Assembly (NCBI RefSeq): GCF_020171785.1
Contig: NZ_JAIVAE010000009.1
Location: 1 to 64,000 of the forward strand
Reading direction: 5' to 3'
DNA: 64,000 nt
Source: Guptibacillus hwajinpoensis
GTDB lineage: Bacteria > Bacillota > Bacilli > Bacillales > Guptibacillaceae
Made by a program: the position numbers and the translations under genes
Notes under the pieces: generated by a model
Database searches by the model: none
The model's input: only the letters and a program-made list of their open reading frames with translations
Told to the model about the DNA's origin: nothing
Shown: in pieces, positions 25,932 to 35,270 of the stretch
Numbering within the stretch: the stretch's first letter is position 1
Layout: each line of letters begins with the position of its first letter

Positions 25932-27029
25932 ATGAAAGAAATTGAACTTAAAATGCAAGGGAAAATAAAAAGACTTACAAACCGCACGTTTAAATTTGAT
26001 GAACGCGTAGGTGAAGGCTGGTTTTCCGCAGTTTACTTTCTTAAAACATGCGAAATTGTGGAAGAGTTTAAACCAGATAATATTGTGACGATGCAGTTTT
26101 TTCAAAAGCACGATGCCGTTCTTTGTGGTTCAGATGAAGCAATTGCTCTGATTAAAACATTTGCAAAGGATCCTGATTCACTTGAAATTGATTCTCTTAA
26201 AGATGGAGATAAAATTTCTCCGTTTGAAACGGTACTGAAAATTAAAGGACCTTATCAAAACTTTGGTTTCCTAGAAGGAATTATTGATGGTATTCTGGGC
26301 AGAAGAACATCAGTAGCGACGAATGTTTATCATGTAGTAAAAGCAGCTCGATCATCAGGGATACAAAAACCAGTTATTTTTATGGGCGATCGTGATGACC
26401 ACTATACGCAACAAGCTGGTGATGGATACGCATCCCATATTGGCGGTTCTACTGCTCAGGCAACGCATGCGATGAATGAATGGTGGGGTAAAAGAGGTAT
26501 GGGGACAATGCCACACGCTCTTATTCAATTGTTCAAAGGTGATGTGGTTGAAGCTTCGAAAGCCTACTATGCGAAATATCCTGAAGATGAATTAATTGCG
26601 CTGGTGGATTACAACAATGACGTCATCACAGACTCATTGAAAGTGGCAAGGGAATTTGGTGACACATTAAAAGGTGTTCGAGTCGATACTTCCCGTACAA
26701 TGGTTGATCAGTATTTCTGGAGAAACCCTGACGTTTTAGGAACATTTGATCCAAGAGGGGTAAATGCTGAATTAATCTTTGCTCTAAGAGAAGCCCTTGA
26801 TCATGAAGGATTTAATCATGTCAAAATTGTCGTTAGCGGAGGATTTACTGAAGAAAGAATCAGAACGTTCGAATCTCAGAATGTTCCTGTTGATATTTAT
26901 GGTGTAGGTAGCAGTTTGCTTAAAGTGGATATTGGGTTTACTGGAGATAATGTGATTCTTGATGATGAACCCGAAGCGAAAGCTGGCAGAAAATATCGAC
27001 ATAATCCACGTTTAGAGCGTGTTGAATAA
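25932..27029 (+). CDS. Nicotinate phosphoribosyltransferase, short form
   Basis: Makes nicotinate mononucleotide from nicotinate and PRPP in NAD salvage. At 365 residues it is much shorter than the ~490-residue PncB/YueK type and resembles the compact, archaeal-like form. Visible features are the phosphate-binding region KIVVSGGFTEERIRTF and the GVGSSLLK loop near the C-terminus, the FLEGIIDGILGRRTSVATN segment and HIGGSTAQATHAMNEWW. In B. subtilis this gene is not at this site as far as I recall, so it looks like a local insertion between sftA and murC. It has its own promoter and terminator. NAD kinase (57285) is the only other NAD gene here. Confidence 0.85.
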   Translation: MKEIELKMQGKIKRLTNRTFKFDERVGEGWFSAVYFLKTCEIVEEFKPDNIVTMQFFQKHDAVLCGSDEAIALIKTFAKDPDSLEIDSLKDGDKISPFETVLKIKGPYQNFGFLEGIIDGILGRRTSVATNVYHVVKAARSSGIQKPVIFMGDRDDHYTQQAGDGYASHIGGSTAQATHAMNEWWGKRGMGTMPHALIQLFKGDVVEASKAYYAKYPEDELIALVDYNNDVITDSLKVAREFGDTLKGVRVDTSRTMVDQYFWRNPDVLGTFDPRGVNAELIFALREALDHEGFNHVKIVVSGGFTEERIRTFESQNVPVDIYGVGSSLLKVDIGFTGDNVILDDEPEAKAGRKYRHNPRLERVE

Positions 27030-27037
27030 GCAATAGG

Positions 27038-27064
27038 AGACAGGAACACAGTCCTGTCTTTTTT
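27038..27064 (+). terminator. NAPRTase terminator
   Basis: An 8-bp stem (27038-27045 with 27052-27059) followed by T6. Confidence 0.85.
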
Positions 27065-27099
27065 GCGCCCGTAGGACCAATTTAGTTTCATGAAATTTA

Positions 27100-27129
27100 T
27101 TGTAGACCTGTCTCTCTTTCTGCTATAAT
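27100..27129 (+). promoter_or_regulatory. Sigma-A promoter of murC
   Basis: TTGTAG, 18-bp spacer, TATAAT preceded by TGC (extended -10). The murC ATG lies about 95 bp downstream. Confidence 0.6.
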
Positions 27130-27224
27130 GTAGTATTGAAAAGAAATGCAGCGCATACTTGTAATAACATCATATACTAAAAAAAGGTTAAGCGGAGAAG
27201 AAATGAAAGTGTGGAGGTTCTGAA

Positions 27225-28529
27225 ATGACTATATATCACTTTGTTGGCATTAAGGGATCCGGGATGAGCGCTCTTGCACAAATCCTTAGCGACATTGGAT
27301 ACAGTGTACAGGGTTCAGACGTAGAGAAGAGATTCTTTACACAGGAGGCTTTAGAGCAAAAAGGGATTACTATTCTTCCATTTGGAGAAGAAAACATTAA
27401 AGAAAACATGACGATTATTGCTGGTAATGCATTTGATGATCAGCATGAAGAGTTAGTGCGAGCAAGAGAAATGAACCTTCCTGTCTATCGTTACCATAAA
27501 TTTCTTGGCGACTTTATTCAAAAGTTCACTAGTATTGCTGTAACTGGTTCTCATGGTAAGACATCCACCACTGGTTTGTTATCTCACGTGGTTGGAGCAG
27601 CAGAACCAACATCGTATCTTATCGGAGATGGCACTGGTAGCGGAGTGAAAGATAGCCAATATTTTGTTTTTGAAGCATGTGAATACCGTCGTCACTTCTT
27701 ATCATATCAACCTGATTATGCAATTATGACGAATATTGATTTTGACCATCCAGATTATTTTACAGATGTGGATGATGTATTTTCGGCATTTCAAGAAATG
27801 GCTATGCTTGTAAAGAAAGGCATTATTGCATATGGTGATGACTCTTACTTGCAGCAGATTCAAACAAAAGTGCCAGTTGTCTTCTATGGCTTTGATGATC
27901 AGAATGATTTTCAAGCGACAAATATTAAAATAGATGAGAACGGTACTACCTTTGACGTTCATGTTCGTGATGATTATTACCGCACGTTCCAGATTCCAAT
28001 GTTTGGGAAACACAACGTGTTAAACGCTTTATCTGTCGTAGCGCTCTGTCACTATGAAAATCTTTCAGGGGATATCGTGGCGGCTCAACTAGCAAATTTC
28101 AAAGGGGTTAAGCGAAGATTTACTGAAAAGGTAGTCGAGGGCCAAATCCTCATTGACGATTACGCCCATCATCCAACTGAAATTAAAGCGACAATTGAAT
28201 CTGCTCATCAGAAATACCCGAATCGTGAAGTAGTGGCCATTTTCCAGCCTCACACTTTTACGAGAACAAAAACGTTTTTAAATGAATTCGCGGATGTTTT
28301 AAAAGAAGCAGACGTTGTTTATTTATGCGATATCTTTGGTTCAGCACGAGAAGATGCGGGTCAATTATCGATTGATCAGCTGATTGAAAAAATTCCAAAT
28401 GCGCATATGATCTCAGAAGAATCCATTCAGCAATTAAATGAGCATGAAAGTGGCGTCCTTCTTTTCATGGGAGCTGGCGATATTCAAAAGTATCAAGCAG
28501 CTTATGAAACAGAAAAAGCATCTATCTAA
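27225..28529 (+). CDS. murC: UDP-N-acetylmuramate--L-alanine ligase
   Basis: First amino-acid-adding ligase of peptidoglycan precursor synthesis, cytosolic. The N-terminal UDP-binding loop is [13 protein letters not shown], the ATP site is [10 protein letters not shown] (about 106-115), and the Mur-ligase [10 protein letters not shown] and YAHHPTE segments are present. The length, 434, is standard. As in B. subtilis it is outside the main mur-fts cluster, next to ytxGHJ. GGAGG precedes the ATG. It is followed by its own terminator, so it is separate from ytxGHJ. Confidence 0.96.
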   Translation: MTIYHFVGIKGSGMSALAQILSDIGYSVQGSDVEKRFFTQEALEQKGITILPFGEENIKENMTIIAGNAFDDQHEELVRAREMNLPVYRYHKFLGDFIQKFTSIAVTGSHGKTSTTGLLSHVVGAAEPTSYLIGDGTGSGVKDSQYFVFEACEYRRHFLSYQPDYAIMTNIDFDHPDYFTDVDDVFSAFQEMAMLVKKGIIAYGDDSYLQQIQTKVPVVFYGFDDQNDFQATNIKIDENGTTFDVHVRDDYYRTFQIPMFGKHNVLNALSVVALCHYENLSGDIVAAQLANFKGVKRRFTEKVVEGQILIDDYAHHPTEIKATIESAHQKYPNREVVAIFQPHTFTRTKTFLNEFADVLKEADVVYLCDIFGSAREDAGQLSIDQLIEKIPNAHMISEESIQQLNEHESGVLLFMGAGDIQKYQAAYETEKASI

Positions 28530-28560
28530 AAGAAAAGGCTCTTATGCCTTTTCTTTTTTT
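28528..28560 (+). terminator. murC terminator
   Basis: AAAAGAAAAGGC and its complement form a 12-bp stem beginning at the stop codon and ending in T7. Confidence 0.85.
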
Positions 28561-28619
28561 GCTTAAATACACAAATTTGCTTAGTAGATCAAGGAGATTG
28601 TGTTATAAAAAAAAATAAA

Positions 28620-28646
28620 AAAGGAATAATGAAACTTGTAACGAAT
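28620..28646 (+). promoter_or_regulatory. Sigma-H-type promoter of ytxGHJ
   Basis: AAAGGAATA (28620-28628), 11-bp spacer and AACGAAT (28640-28646) match the sigma-H consensus RNAGGAWWW-N11/12-RNNGAAT at every fixed position. The B. subtilis ytxGHJ operon is known to use sigma-H and sigma-B. A clear sigma-B promoter is not visible; GGGTAG at 28660 lacks a matching -35. Confidence 0.7.
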
Positions 28647-28763
28647 TTATTATGGTGTAGGGTAGTAAAGTAGACTCATTTTTCACTCATATGTGAAATG
28701 ACAAACTTGTGTTTACTAAAGTCCAATGAAGGGAACAGATGGAGAAAAGGGAGGTGCCAGTAC

Positions 28764-29207
28764 ATGGAGATTATTCTTTACTTAAGCGTTGCTATTATTG
28801 CGATTGCATTTGCAGTTTTAGTTTATTTCGTAGCGCAAACATTGAAATCTTTGAAAGATACGCTAAGTAACACAGCAAAAACACTTGATAGTCTTGAAAA
28901 ACAAATGAATGGTTTAACAACCGAAACCACAGCACTGCTACATAAGACAAATTTACTTGCCGAGGATATTCAGGGTAAATCTGAAGCTCTGGACACAGTC
29001 TTTGTGCAAGTGAAAGAAGTTGGAACATCACTTGGAAAAATGAATCATTCTCTAAAAAATATTACCGGTAAAGTTACCGATGAAGCTGAACGTCAATCTG
29101 AGCAAGTTACAAAAGTGGTTCAGTGGGGAAATGCTGCTATGCAAATTTGGCAAAAATGGCAAGTGAAAAAGAAAGCAACTGATCAATATGTTGATTCAAA
29201 ATCATAG
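28764..29207 (+). CDS. ytxG: DUF948 membrane protein YtxG
   Basis: About 147 residues with one N-terminal transmembrane helix ([20 protein letters not shown]) and a long cytosolic coiled-coil-like segment ([20 protein letters not shown] and onward). First gene of the stress/sporulation operon ytxGHJ; molecular role unknown. The open frame extends upstream to 28698, but GGGAGGTG points to ATG 28764, which also gives the usual family length. ytxH starts 12 bp after its stop. Confidence 0.9.
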   Translation: MEIILYLSVAIIAIAFAVLVYFVAQTLKSLKDTLSNTAKTLDSLEKQMNGLTTETTALLHKTNLLAEDIQGKSEALDTVFVQVKEVGTSLGKMNHSLKNITGKVTDEAERQSEQVTKVVQWGNAAMQIWQKWQVKKKATDQYVDSKS

Positions 29208-29219
29208 GAGGTAATTTAA

Positions 29220-29636
29220 ATGTCTGACAACAACATTAATACAAAAGATTTTATCATTGGTTCACTAATCGGTGGAATTGTAGGGGCTGCTGCCGCACTA
29301 CTTTCAGCACCTAAATCTGGTAAAGAGCTTAGAAGCGATCTTAACCAACAAGCAGGAGCAGTAAAAGAAAAAACGTCACAATTCCGTGACTCTGCAGTAG
29401 AGCGTAGCACGGACTTTGCTAATCGTGCGAAAGAAAAATCTTCAACTATCTACAAACAAGTATCTGATCAGTCAAACAACCTTGTTTCAAAGATTAAAGA
29501 TCGTAATCTGGAATCTGAAGAAAACGAAGCCCTTCATACTCAAGCAGATGCAGATGTAGAGAGCTTCCAGCAGGATCTTAATGATCACTTTTCCGAAGAA
29601 GAACCAGCTTCAATGGAAAACCCTACGAAGCCATAA
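29220..29636 (+). CDS. ytxH: YtxH domain general stress protein
   Basis: A 138-residue YtxH family protein with a glycine-rich N-terminal helix (FIIGSLIGGIVGAAAALLSA), the conserved PKSGKELR motif and a charged amphipathic tail typical of desiccation/stress proteins. Membrane-associated; molecular role unknown. Second gene of ytxGHJ, with ribosome site AGGAGG. A long inverted repeat separates it from ytxJ. Confidence 0.9.
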   Translation: MSDNNINTKDFIIGSLIGGIVGAAAALLSAPKSGKELRSDLNQQAGAVKEKTSQFRDSAVERSTDFANRAKEKSSTIYKQVSDQSNNLVSKIKDRNLESEENEALHTQADADVESFQQDLNDHFSEEEPASMENPTKP

Positions 29637-29642
29637 GTGAAA

Positions 29643-29694
29643 ATTACAAAATGAAAAGAAGAAGCTTAGTGCTTCTTCTTTTTCATTTTGTAAT
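29643..29694. terminator. Long inverted repeat between ytxH and ytxJ
   Basis: Arms of about 23 nt (29643-29665 and 29671-29694) pair almost completely around a 5-nt loop, with an inner GAAGAAGC stem and T-run. It could partly terminate and so lower ytxJ relative to ytxGH, or protect RNA ends. Confidence 0.7.
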
Positions 29695-29740
29695 GAATTC
29701 TTTATAATGGAACTATAGCTATTTGAAAGGAGAGAGTTTG

Positions 29741-30076
29741 ATGCCAATTACAAAACTAACAACCTCTGATGATTTTAAGCGGGTTAAAGAGGATCATTCA
29801 CAATTTATCGTATTTAAAAATAGTACTACGTGTCCAATAAGTGCTCAAGCATTTGAAGAATTTGAAAAGTTCTCTGAAGATGTGGCGGAAGAAGTATATT
29901 ATTTAAATGTGCAAGAATCACGCCCATTATCGACTGAAATTGCGGATACGTTCGGAGTGAAGCATCAGTCGCCTCAAGCGCTTGTATTTAATGGAGGCGA
30001 AGTGGTTTGGAATGACTCCCATTGGAGAATTACTTATACTTCTTTGACCGATGCTGCAAAGCAATTTCTAAAATAA
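29741..30076 (+). CDS. ytxJ: Bacillithiol-system redox protein YtxJ
   Basis: A 111-residue thioredoxin-fold, monothiol bacilliredoxin-like protein. The single active cysteine is C31 in NSTTCPISAQA. It would act with bacillithiol under stress. The frame opens at 29723, but GAAAGGAGAG fits ATG 29741. Third gene of ytxGHJ; the inverted repeat before it may tune its expression. Confidence 0.9.
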   Translation: MPITKLTTSDDFKRVKEDHSQFIVFKNSTTCPISAQAFEEFEKFSEDVAEEVYYLNVQESRPLSTEIADTFGVKHQSPQALVFNGGEVVWNDSHWRITYTSLTDAAKQFLK

Positions 30077-30102
30077 ACGGCTTCATAAAGCCGTTTATTT
30101 TT
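30071..30102 (+). terminator. ytxGHJ terminator
   Basis: A 13-bp stem (30071-30083 with 30088-30100) overlapping the ytxJ stop and ending in T. Confidence 0.85.
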
Positions 30103-30152
30103 TACTAACATAGTTTAATGCTTAAAAGCGTTTAAGAATTAAAAGAAAAGTA

Positions 30153-30181
30153 GTGACATTTTATTTTTCATCGTATATAAT
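30153..30181 (+). promoter_or_regulatory. Sigma-A promoter of aroA
   Basis: GTGACA, 17-bp spacer, TATAAT; start codon 38 bp downstream. Confidence 0.6.
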
Positions 30182-30218
30182 AACCCTAATCACTTAAACA
30201 GATAGGAGTGGAGATATT

Positions 30219-31319
30219 ATGGCTAATATCCAAATTGATGAGTTGAGAGAGAAATTAGACGAGATTAACCTACAGCTGCTTGATTTAATTAATGAGCGTG
30301 CTGAAGTGGCGAAAGAGATAGGTAGAGTAAAGAAAGCACAGGGGATTAATCGTTTTGATCCTGTCCGAGAGCGTAAGATGCTTGATAAGCTTACAGAGAA
30401 AAATGGTGGGCCGTTTGATAATTCCACTCTTCAGCATATTTTCAAGGAAATTTTTAAGGCAAGCCTTGAGCTACAGGAAGATGATCACCGTAAAGCGCTG
30501 TTAGTTTCAAGAAAACGCCAGCCCGATAACACAGTCATTGATATTAGAGGCGAAAAAGTTGGAGACGGCGGGCAAGTTCTTATTTCAGGACCATGTGCTG
30601 TTGAAAGCTATGAGCAAGTTGCAGAAGTGGCAAAAGCTGTTAAGAAGCAAGGATTTAAAATGCTTCGTGGTGGTGCTTTCAAGCCACGTACATCACCATA
30701 CGATTTCCAGGGACTTGGCGAAGAAGGGTTAAAGATTCTTAAGCAAGTTGCTGATGAGTACGATCTTGCAGTTGTAAGTGAAATCGTTAATCCAGCAGAT
30801 ATTGAAACAGCAGTAAAGTACGTTGATGTTATTCAAATTGGAGCACGTAATATGCAGAACTTTGAATTGCTTAAAGCAGCAGGTTCTGTTGATAAGCCTG
30901 TACTACTTAAGAGAGGTTTATCTGCTACCATTCAGGAATTCATTAATGCTGCAGAGTACATTGTTTCAAACGGAAATACGCAAGTGATGCTTTGCGAAAG
31001 AGGCATTAGAACATATGAAAAAGCAACACGAAACACGTTAGATATTACAGCTGTACCGATTCTTAAGCAGGAAACTCATTTACCGGTTCTAGTTGATGTA
31101 ACGCATTCAACTGGACGTAAAGATCTATTATTCCCAGCAGCAAAAGCAGGCCTTGCGATCGGTGCCGATGGTATTATGGTTGAGGTTCATCCTGATCCTG
31201 CAGTGGCGCTTTCAGATGCTGCTCAACAGTTAGATATTCCACAGTACGAACAATTTGTTGAAGATCTAAAAGCTAGTGGATTATTTAATCCAGCAAAAGT
31301 TACGCCTTCTACTATTTAA
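30219..31319 (+). CDS. aroA: Bifunctional DAHP synthase / chorismate mutase
   Basis: First enzyme of the shikimate pathway, condensing PEP and erythrose 4-phosphate. Residues 1-85 are a chorismate mutase type II domain ([20 protein letters not shown]) that confers feedback control by chorismate/prephenate. Residues ~105-350 are the AroA(beta)/KDO8P-synthase-like DAHP synthase barrel, with [19 protein letters not shown] and [10 protein letters not shown]. At 366 residues it matches B. subtilis AroA (AroG). Own promoter and terminator; no T-box seen. Confidence 0.95.
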   Translation: MANIQIDELREKLDEINLQLLDLINERAEVAKEIGRVKKAQGINRFDPVRERKMLDKLTEKNGGPFDNSTLQHIFKEIFKASLELQEDDHRKALLVSRKRQPDNTVIDIRGEKVGDGGQVLISGPCAVESYEQVAEVAKAVKKQGFKMLRGGAFKPRTSPYDFQGLGEEGLKILKQVADEYDLAVVSEIVNPADIETAVKYVDVIQIGARNMQNFELLKAAGSVDKPVLLKRGLSATIQEFINAAEYIVSNGNTQVMLCERGIRTYEKATRNTLDITAVPILKQETHLPVLVDVTHSTGRKDLLFPAAKAGLAIGADGIMVEVHPDPAVALSDAAQQLDIPQYEQFVEDLKASGLFNPAKVTPSTI

Positions 31320-31333
31320 GTAGAAGGTTTTTT
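31305..31333 (+). terminator. aroA terminator
   Basis: A 9-bp stem (31305-31313 with 31319-31327), including the stop codon, followed by T6. Confidence 0.88.
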
Positions 31334-31586
31334 GTTGTATCTATTTCAATAAGTGGGATAGGTTGGGAATAAAAGAGCAGAAGAGTGTTATCATATGTAA
31401 TAATCAAGACAAATAGCATAGTGTTATCATTTTATGTATGAAATTTATGCTTATATGAAGCAAAAAAGCGTTAAATATGCTATCTTTAATACAGTATCTA
31501 CTTGTGAAATATCCTACATACCAAATGTAGCCAATTTTGCATGGAGCATAACAACGGATTAGTGTTAGTCGATATAAGGATTTGGT

Positions 31587-31615
31587 TTGCAGTCAAACGG
31601 ATAGTATCGTATCAT
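31587..31615 (+). promoter_or_regulatory. Candidate ccpA promoter
   Basis: TTGCAG, 17-bp spacer, TATCAT, 41 bp before ccpA. The remaining part of the 337-bp gap (31334-31586) is A/T-rich with no frame or structure I can support. Confidence 0.4.
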
Positions 31616-31656
31616 TAAGTAAATTAAAGTCCGTAAGAGCATGAAGGAGGATCATC

Positions 31657-32667
31657 GTGAATACAACGATTTATGACGTAGCGAAAGAAGCAGGAGTATC
31701 GATGGCAACTGTATCAAGGGTTGTTAATGGCAATCCTAACGTAAAGCCTGCCACCAGAAAAAAAGTATTAGAAGCCATTGAAAGACTAGGATATCGACCA
31801 AATGCGGTCGCAAGGGGACTTGCTAGTAAGAAAACGACTACTGTAGGCGTTATTATCCCTGATATTTCTAGTATTTTCTTTGCTGAGCTTGCTCGTGGTA
31901 TTGAAGACATTGCGACAATGTATAAATACAACATTATTTTGAGCAATTCAGATCAAAATAAAGAAAAAGAAATTCATTTGCTTAATACGATGCTTGGTAA
32001 ACAAGTGGATGGGATTGTTTTCATGGGCGGTAAAATTACCGAAGAGCATGTAGAAGAATTTAAGCGCTCCCCCGTACCAATTGTGCTAGCTGCAACGCTT
32101 GAAAAGAGTCAAGAAATTCCTTCCGTTAATATTAATTATCAGAAGGCCGCTTTTGAGCTTGTCGCTAGCTTTATTGAAAAAGGTCATAAAAAAATTGGTC
32201 TTGTTAGTGGACCTTTGGAAGATCCAATTAATGGCGAAGAGAAATTTCTTGGGTACCGCACAGCTCTTGAAGATGCAGGAATGGCGGTTGATGAAAACTG
32301 TGTAGCGATAGGTGACTATACGTACGATTCTGGTATTGAAGCGATGGAAGGATTCTTAGAGCTAGACGAGAAACCTACTGCCATTTTCGCAGGTACAGAT
32401 GAAATGGCTCTTGGCGTTATTCATGCAGCGCAAGATAATGGATATAATGTACCGGAAGATTTTGAAGTAGTCGGATTTGATAACACTAGGCTTGCGACCA
32501 TGGTTCGTCCAACGCTTTCTACAGTAGTTCAACCAATGTACGATATCGGTGCTGTTGCGATGCGTCTACTAACGAAATTAATGAATAAAGAAACAGTGGA
32601 AGAGCAAACTGTTGTATTGCCACACCGTTTGCAACATCGCAATTCTACAATTCATAACGAAGAATAA
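31657..32667 (+). CDS. ccpA: Catabolite control protein A
   Basis: LacI-family master regulator of carbon catabolite control, 336 residues. The helix-turn-helix [20 protein letters not shown] and the hinge helix [11 protein letters not shown] are canonical, followed by the periplasmic-binding-protein-like domain that contacts HPr(Ser-P). It binds cre sites; five cre-like sequences lie in this window. The start is GTG 31657 behind AAGGAGG. It is convergent with acuABC, as in B. subtilis. The motPS genes found next to ccpA in B. subtilis are absent here. Confidence 0.97.
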   Translation: MNTTIYDVAKEAGVSMATVSRVVNGNPNVKPATRKKVLEAIERLGYRPNAVARGLASKKTTTVGVIIPDISSIFFAELARGIEDIATMYKYNIILSNSDQNKEKEIHLLNTMLGKQVDGIVFMGGKITEEHVEEFKRSPVPIVLAATLEKSQEIPSVNINYQKAAFELVASFIEKGHKKIGLVSGPLEDPINGEEKFLGYRTALEDAGMAVDENCVAIGDYTYDSGIEAMEGFLELDEKPTAIFAGTDEMALGVIHAAQDNGYNVPEDFEVVGFDNTRLATMVRPTLSTVVQPMYDIGAVAMRLLTKLMNKETVEEQTVVLPHRLQHRNSTIHNEE

Positions 32668-32692
32668 AAAACGAGCCTGTGGCTCGTTTTTT
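32666..32692. terminator. Bidirectional terminator of ccpA and acuC
   Basis: AAAAAACGAGCC, a 3-nt loop and GGCTCGTTTTTT: usable from both converging genes; it touches the acuC stop. Confidence 0.88.
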
Positions 32693-33844
32693 CTATTGAT
32701 TCGTAATTTGATAAAGCGCTCGCTCACAAGTGAGTTTATTCTTCTCTGTAATCTCTTGTTTTCTTGGAATAGGCTCATATAAATCAGGCTTATCATGCCA
32801 ATTTTCAGGAAGTGTAAGGGGAGAACGGGCATTCCATCGATCTAACCACTGTTGTGGTAATCTTCCCGTTATTGATAGCCCTTTCATTTCAAGCCAAATC
32901 CTTGACCACGCTCTTGGTACTACCCGCCAAATATCATATCCCCCTCCACCAACAGCAATCCACTTACCATCACAATATTCGTGTGCAAGCTGATGAGCTA
33001 ACTTTGGAATAAATTCATAGCTTTTCATCGAAACAGAAAGATGTGTTAAGGGATCATAGTAATGGGCATCAGCTCCATTTTGAGTTAAAATCACATCTGG
33101 TTTAAAAAAGTCGATTACTTTTCGAAAAGAGGCTTCATAAACTTCTTGGAATGATTCATCCTCAGTAAATGCATCAATTGGAACATTAAAGGAAAATCCA
33201 TATCCTTTTCCCTGTCCTTTTTCATTAATGTTTCCTGTTCCAGGGAATAAATAGCGACCAGTTTCATGAATCGATAGGGTGCAAACTTCAGGATCGTCAT
33301 AGAAAGCCCATTGAACCCCATCACCATGATGAGCGTCCGTATCGACATAAAGCACTTTTGCACCGTATTTCTTCTTCATATATTCAATAGCAATGGAGCT
33401 ATCATTATAAATACAAAAGCCAGATGCTTTTCCTCTAAATCCATGATGCAGTCCACCGCCTACATTGAGCGCATGATCAGATTTTCCGGTCATAACGGCA
33501 TCAACAGCTGTTAGCGTACCACCAACTATGAGAGCACTCGCTTCATGCATATTTGAAAAGATGGGCGTATCTTCAGTACCTAGCCCATAGTTCGCTGCGA
33601 TGGACGAAGCTAAACTTCCTTTCCCAGCTTTTTTCACTGCGTCGATATACGCTGGGTCGTGGATTAGAGCAATTTCATCATCTGTTGCTATTCGAGGCGC
33701 AATTACATCTGAATCGTTTAGAGCCTTCATTTCAGTAAGAAGGTCCTGAGTGAGTTTAACACGAATATGATTGAAAGGGTGATCATCACTAAATTTATAG
33801 TTTAGATAATCTGAGGAGTAAACAAAAACAGAATCGCACGTCAT
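32693..33844 (-). CDS. acuC: Acetoin/AcsA deacetylase AcuC
   Basis: Class I/II histone-deacetylase-fold, zinc-dependent lysine deacetylase of about 383 residues. The zinc site is visible as DTDAHHGDGVQWAFY, preceded by GGGLHHGF and followed by QNGADAHYYDPLTHL. AcuC removes the acetyl group put on AcsA by AcuA and so reactivates acetate use. The open frame reaches 33871, but the ATG at 33844 overlaps the acuB stop in ATGA and gives the family length; it lacks a strong ribosome site, consistent with coupling. Last gene of acuABC. Confidence 0.93.
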   Translation of the reverse strand: MTCDSVFVYSSDYLNYKFSDDHPFNHIRVKLTQDLLTEMKALNDSDVIAPRIATDDEIALIHDPAYIDAVKKAGKGSLASSIAANYGLGTEDTPIFSNMHEASALIVGGTLTAVDAVMTGKSDHALNVGGGLHHGFRGKASGFCIYNDSSIAIEYMKKKYGAKVLYVDTDAHHGDGVQWAFYDDPEVCTLSIHETGRYLFPGTGNINEKGQGKGYGFSFNVPIDAFTEDESFQEVYEASFRKVIDFFKPDVILTQNGADAHYYDPLTHLSVSMKSYEFIPKLAHQLAHEYCDGKWIAVGGGGYDIWRVVPRAWSRIWLEMKGLSITGRLPQQWLDRWNARSPLTLPENWHDKPDLYEPIPRKQEITEKNKLTCERALYQITNQ

Positions 33845-34488
33845 CTTTGAACACCCGGCATGCTCGGCCAAAGAACCTCATAACCTTCCTTTTTGATATC
33901 TTTGATAACCGAAGTTGGATTCATTGTCTGAATGCGAAAAACGATATTTTTGTATTTTTCATCGTGACTACATGGATAAACAAGCACACTAATGATGTTA
34001 ACATTACGCTTTTTAATGATTTGTGTGATATCGGCAAGTTGTCCAGAAACGTTAGCTACCTGAACTTCAATATGTGAACTCGGCTGATGTGCACCTGTCA
34101 ATAGGATAAGCGTATGTAACATGTCTGTCTCAGTTACCATACCGATTACTTTTCGGTTATCAACAATGGGAATGGAACTAATGCGCTGTTCGTAAAAAAT
34201 TGTCGAGATCTCTTCAACGAAATCTAGTGGGTGAGCTGTAATCACATCTTTCTTCATAATAGAGGAAAGATGTGATTGTAACACTTCTTTGTTCGGACTT
34301 GAGTCAAGAATAGATGGACTAGCATCTTTAATATCTCGATCTGAAACAATACCAGCCAGCTCTCCTGCGCTATTTACGATCGGAAGGTGACGAATATTTT
34401 TTTCTCTCATTAGTTTAATTGCATCTGCAATGGTTTGATTCTCTTCAAGTGAAAAAACATTTCGATTCATAATTTCTTCTATGACCAA
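33841..34488 (-). CDS. acuB: AcuB, CBS-pair and ACT domain protein
   Basis: 215 residues: two CBS repeats (about residues 1-60 and 75-135) and a C-terminal ACT-like domain. CBS pairs bind adenine nucleotides, so AcuB may sense energy state for the acetate system; its exact role is not established. It starts at TTG 34488 with AAAGGAG 9-10 nt before it. It overlaps acuC by 4 nt and lies 22 bp after acuA. Confidence 0.9.
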   Translation of the reverse strand: MVIEEIMNRNVFSLEENQTIADAIKLMREKNIRHLPIVNSAGELAGIVSDRDIKDASPSILDSSPNKEVLQSHLSSIMKKDVITAHPLDFVEEISTIFYEQRISSIPIVDNRKVIGMVTETDMLHTLILLTGAHQPSSHIEVQVANVSGQLADITQIIKKRNVNIISVLVYPCSHDEKYKNIVFRIQTMNPTSVIKDIKKEGYEVLWPSMPGVQR

Positions 34489-34510
34489 CTTGACTCACTC
34501 CTTTGCAAAC

Positions 34511-35143
34511 TTAATACATGAAGCGGTTATGAAATCGGAGACGATCAAAAGCTTGAATAGAGTCCTGGTTAATCCTCGTCCCAATTCGTGCCATTAAACA
34601 ATTTGCTGGATGAGAGCTAATTTCTGGATCGTCCGTGGCATACCATTCCAATCCTCCAGCATTCATCATTTTCTCCATGACTTTACGGTAATCCCATACA
34701 GATAATCCAGTTCCTTTAAGATCCCAATGCCAATAATATTCGGTCGTAATCACAATGTAATCGTTCATAGCATCGTCCATAAAGGAAGTTTTAAGGAGGC
34801 TTTTGCCTACTTTAGCATTGCGATATTTTGGAATAACCTCAATCGCTCCTAATTCAATTAAATCTTCCATTTTCCCTTCTGACCAGCGTTCAAGAGGATC
34901 GGGATAAAGAAATGTAACATAGCCTACTATTGTTTCTCGTTCTCTCGCTACAATAATCCGTCCTTCAGGAAGTCCAGCTATTTCAACTAGGGCTTTATGC
35001 TGCTGCTCAGGGGGACGAAATGCGACAAGATCTTTATGTAAATGATAGGATGCAAGGCGATCGGGGGTGATCGGGCCTTCAATAATTAGTTTTCCATGTG
35101 GCGTATTCCACTCAATTGCATTATACGTCTTATGATGTTTCAT
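34511..35143 (-). CDS. acuA: Protein acetyltransferase AcuA
   Basis: GNAT-family lysine acetyltransferase of 210 residues that inactivates AcsA by acetylating its catalytic lysine. The GNAT core is seen in ELGAIEVIPKYRNAKVGKSL (acetyl-CoA loop, about residues 98-117). First gene of acuABC, divergent from its target acsA, with AAAAGGTGG before the ATG. A TATAAT -10 (35184-35179) and the cre at 35201 lie upstream. Confidence 0.93.
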   Translation of the reverse strand: MKHHKTYNAIEWNTPHGKLIIEGPITPDRLASYHLHKDLVAFRPPEQQHKALVEIAGLPEGRIIVARERETIVGYVTFLYPDPLERWSEGKMEDLIELGAIEVIPKYRNAKVGKSLLKTSFMDDAMNDYIVITTEYYWHWDLKGTGLSVWDYRKVMEKMMNAGGLEWYATDDPEISSHPANCLMARIGTRINQDSIQAFDRLRFHNRFMY

Positions 35144-35178
35144 CTAGTCACCACCTTTTAATAATGGTCTCAATTCTT

Positions 35179-35184
35179 ATTATA
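35179..35184 (-). promoter_or_regulatory. Candidate acuABC -10 element
   Basis: TATAAT on the minus strand, 35 bp before the acuA start. The -35 region (TTACAT or TTGAAA, at non-ideal spacing) overlaps the cre at 35201-35214. Confidence 0.4.
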
Positions 35185-35200
35185 CATGAAACGAGGTGAA

Positions 35201-35214
35201 TGTAAGGGGTTTCA
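35201..35214 (+). promoter_or_regulatory. Cre-like site in the acuA-acsA divergon
   Basis: TGTAAGGGGTTTCA differs from TGWAANCGNTNWCA only by G for C at position 7. It lies between the two divergent promoters, where CcpA control of acsA and acuABC is known in B. subtilis. Confidence 0.6.
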
Positions 35215-35239
35215 ACGTTATTTTTTGAAGTTTTGTCAT

Positions 35240-35270
35240 TTGTTAAAAAATTAGGAATTTATGTTATACT
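35240..35270 (+). promoter_or_regulatory. acsA promoter
   Basis: TTGTTA, 19-bp spacer, TATACT with an extended TG (TGTTATACT). The acsA ATG is 39 bp downstream. Confidence 0.6.

Noticed and set aside
28660-28665. GGGTAG as a sigma-B -10 element for ytxGHJ
   Set aside because: No GTTT-like -35 lies at the required distance.
30130-30143. Cre-like TTAAGCGTTTAA-type sequence before aroA
   Set aside because: Three or more mismatches to the consensus in A/T-rich DNA; no reason to expect CcpA control here.
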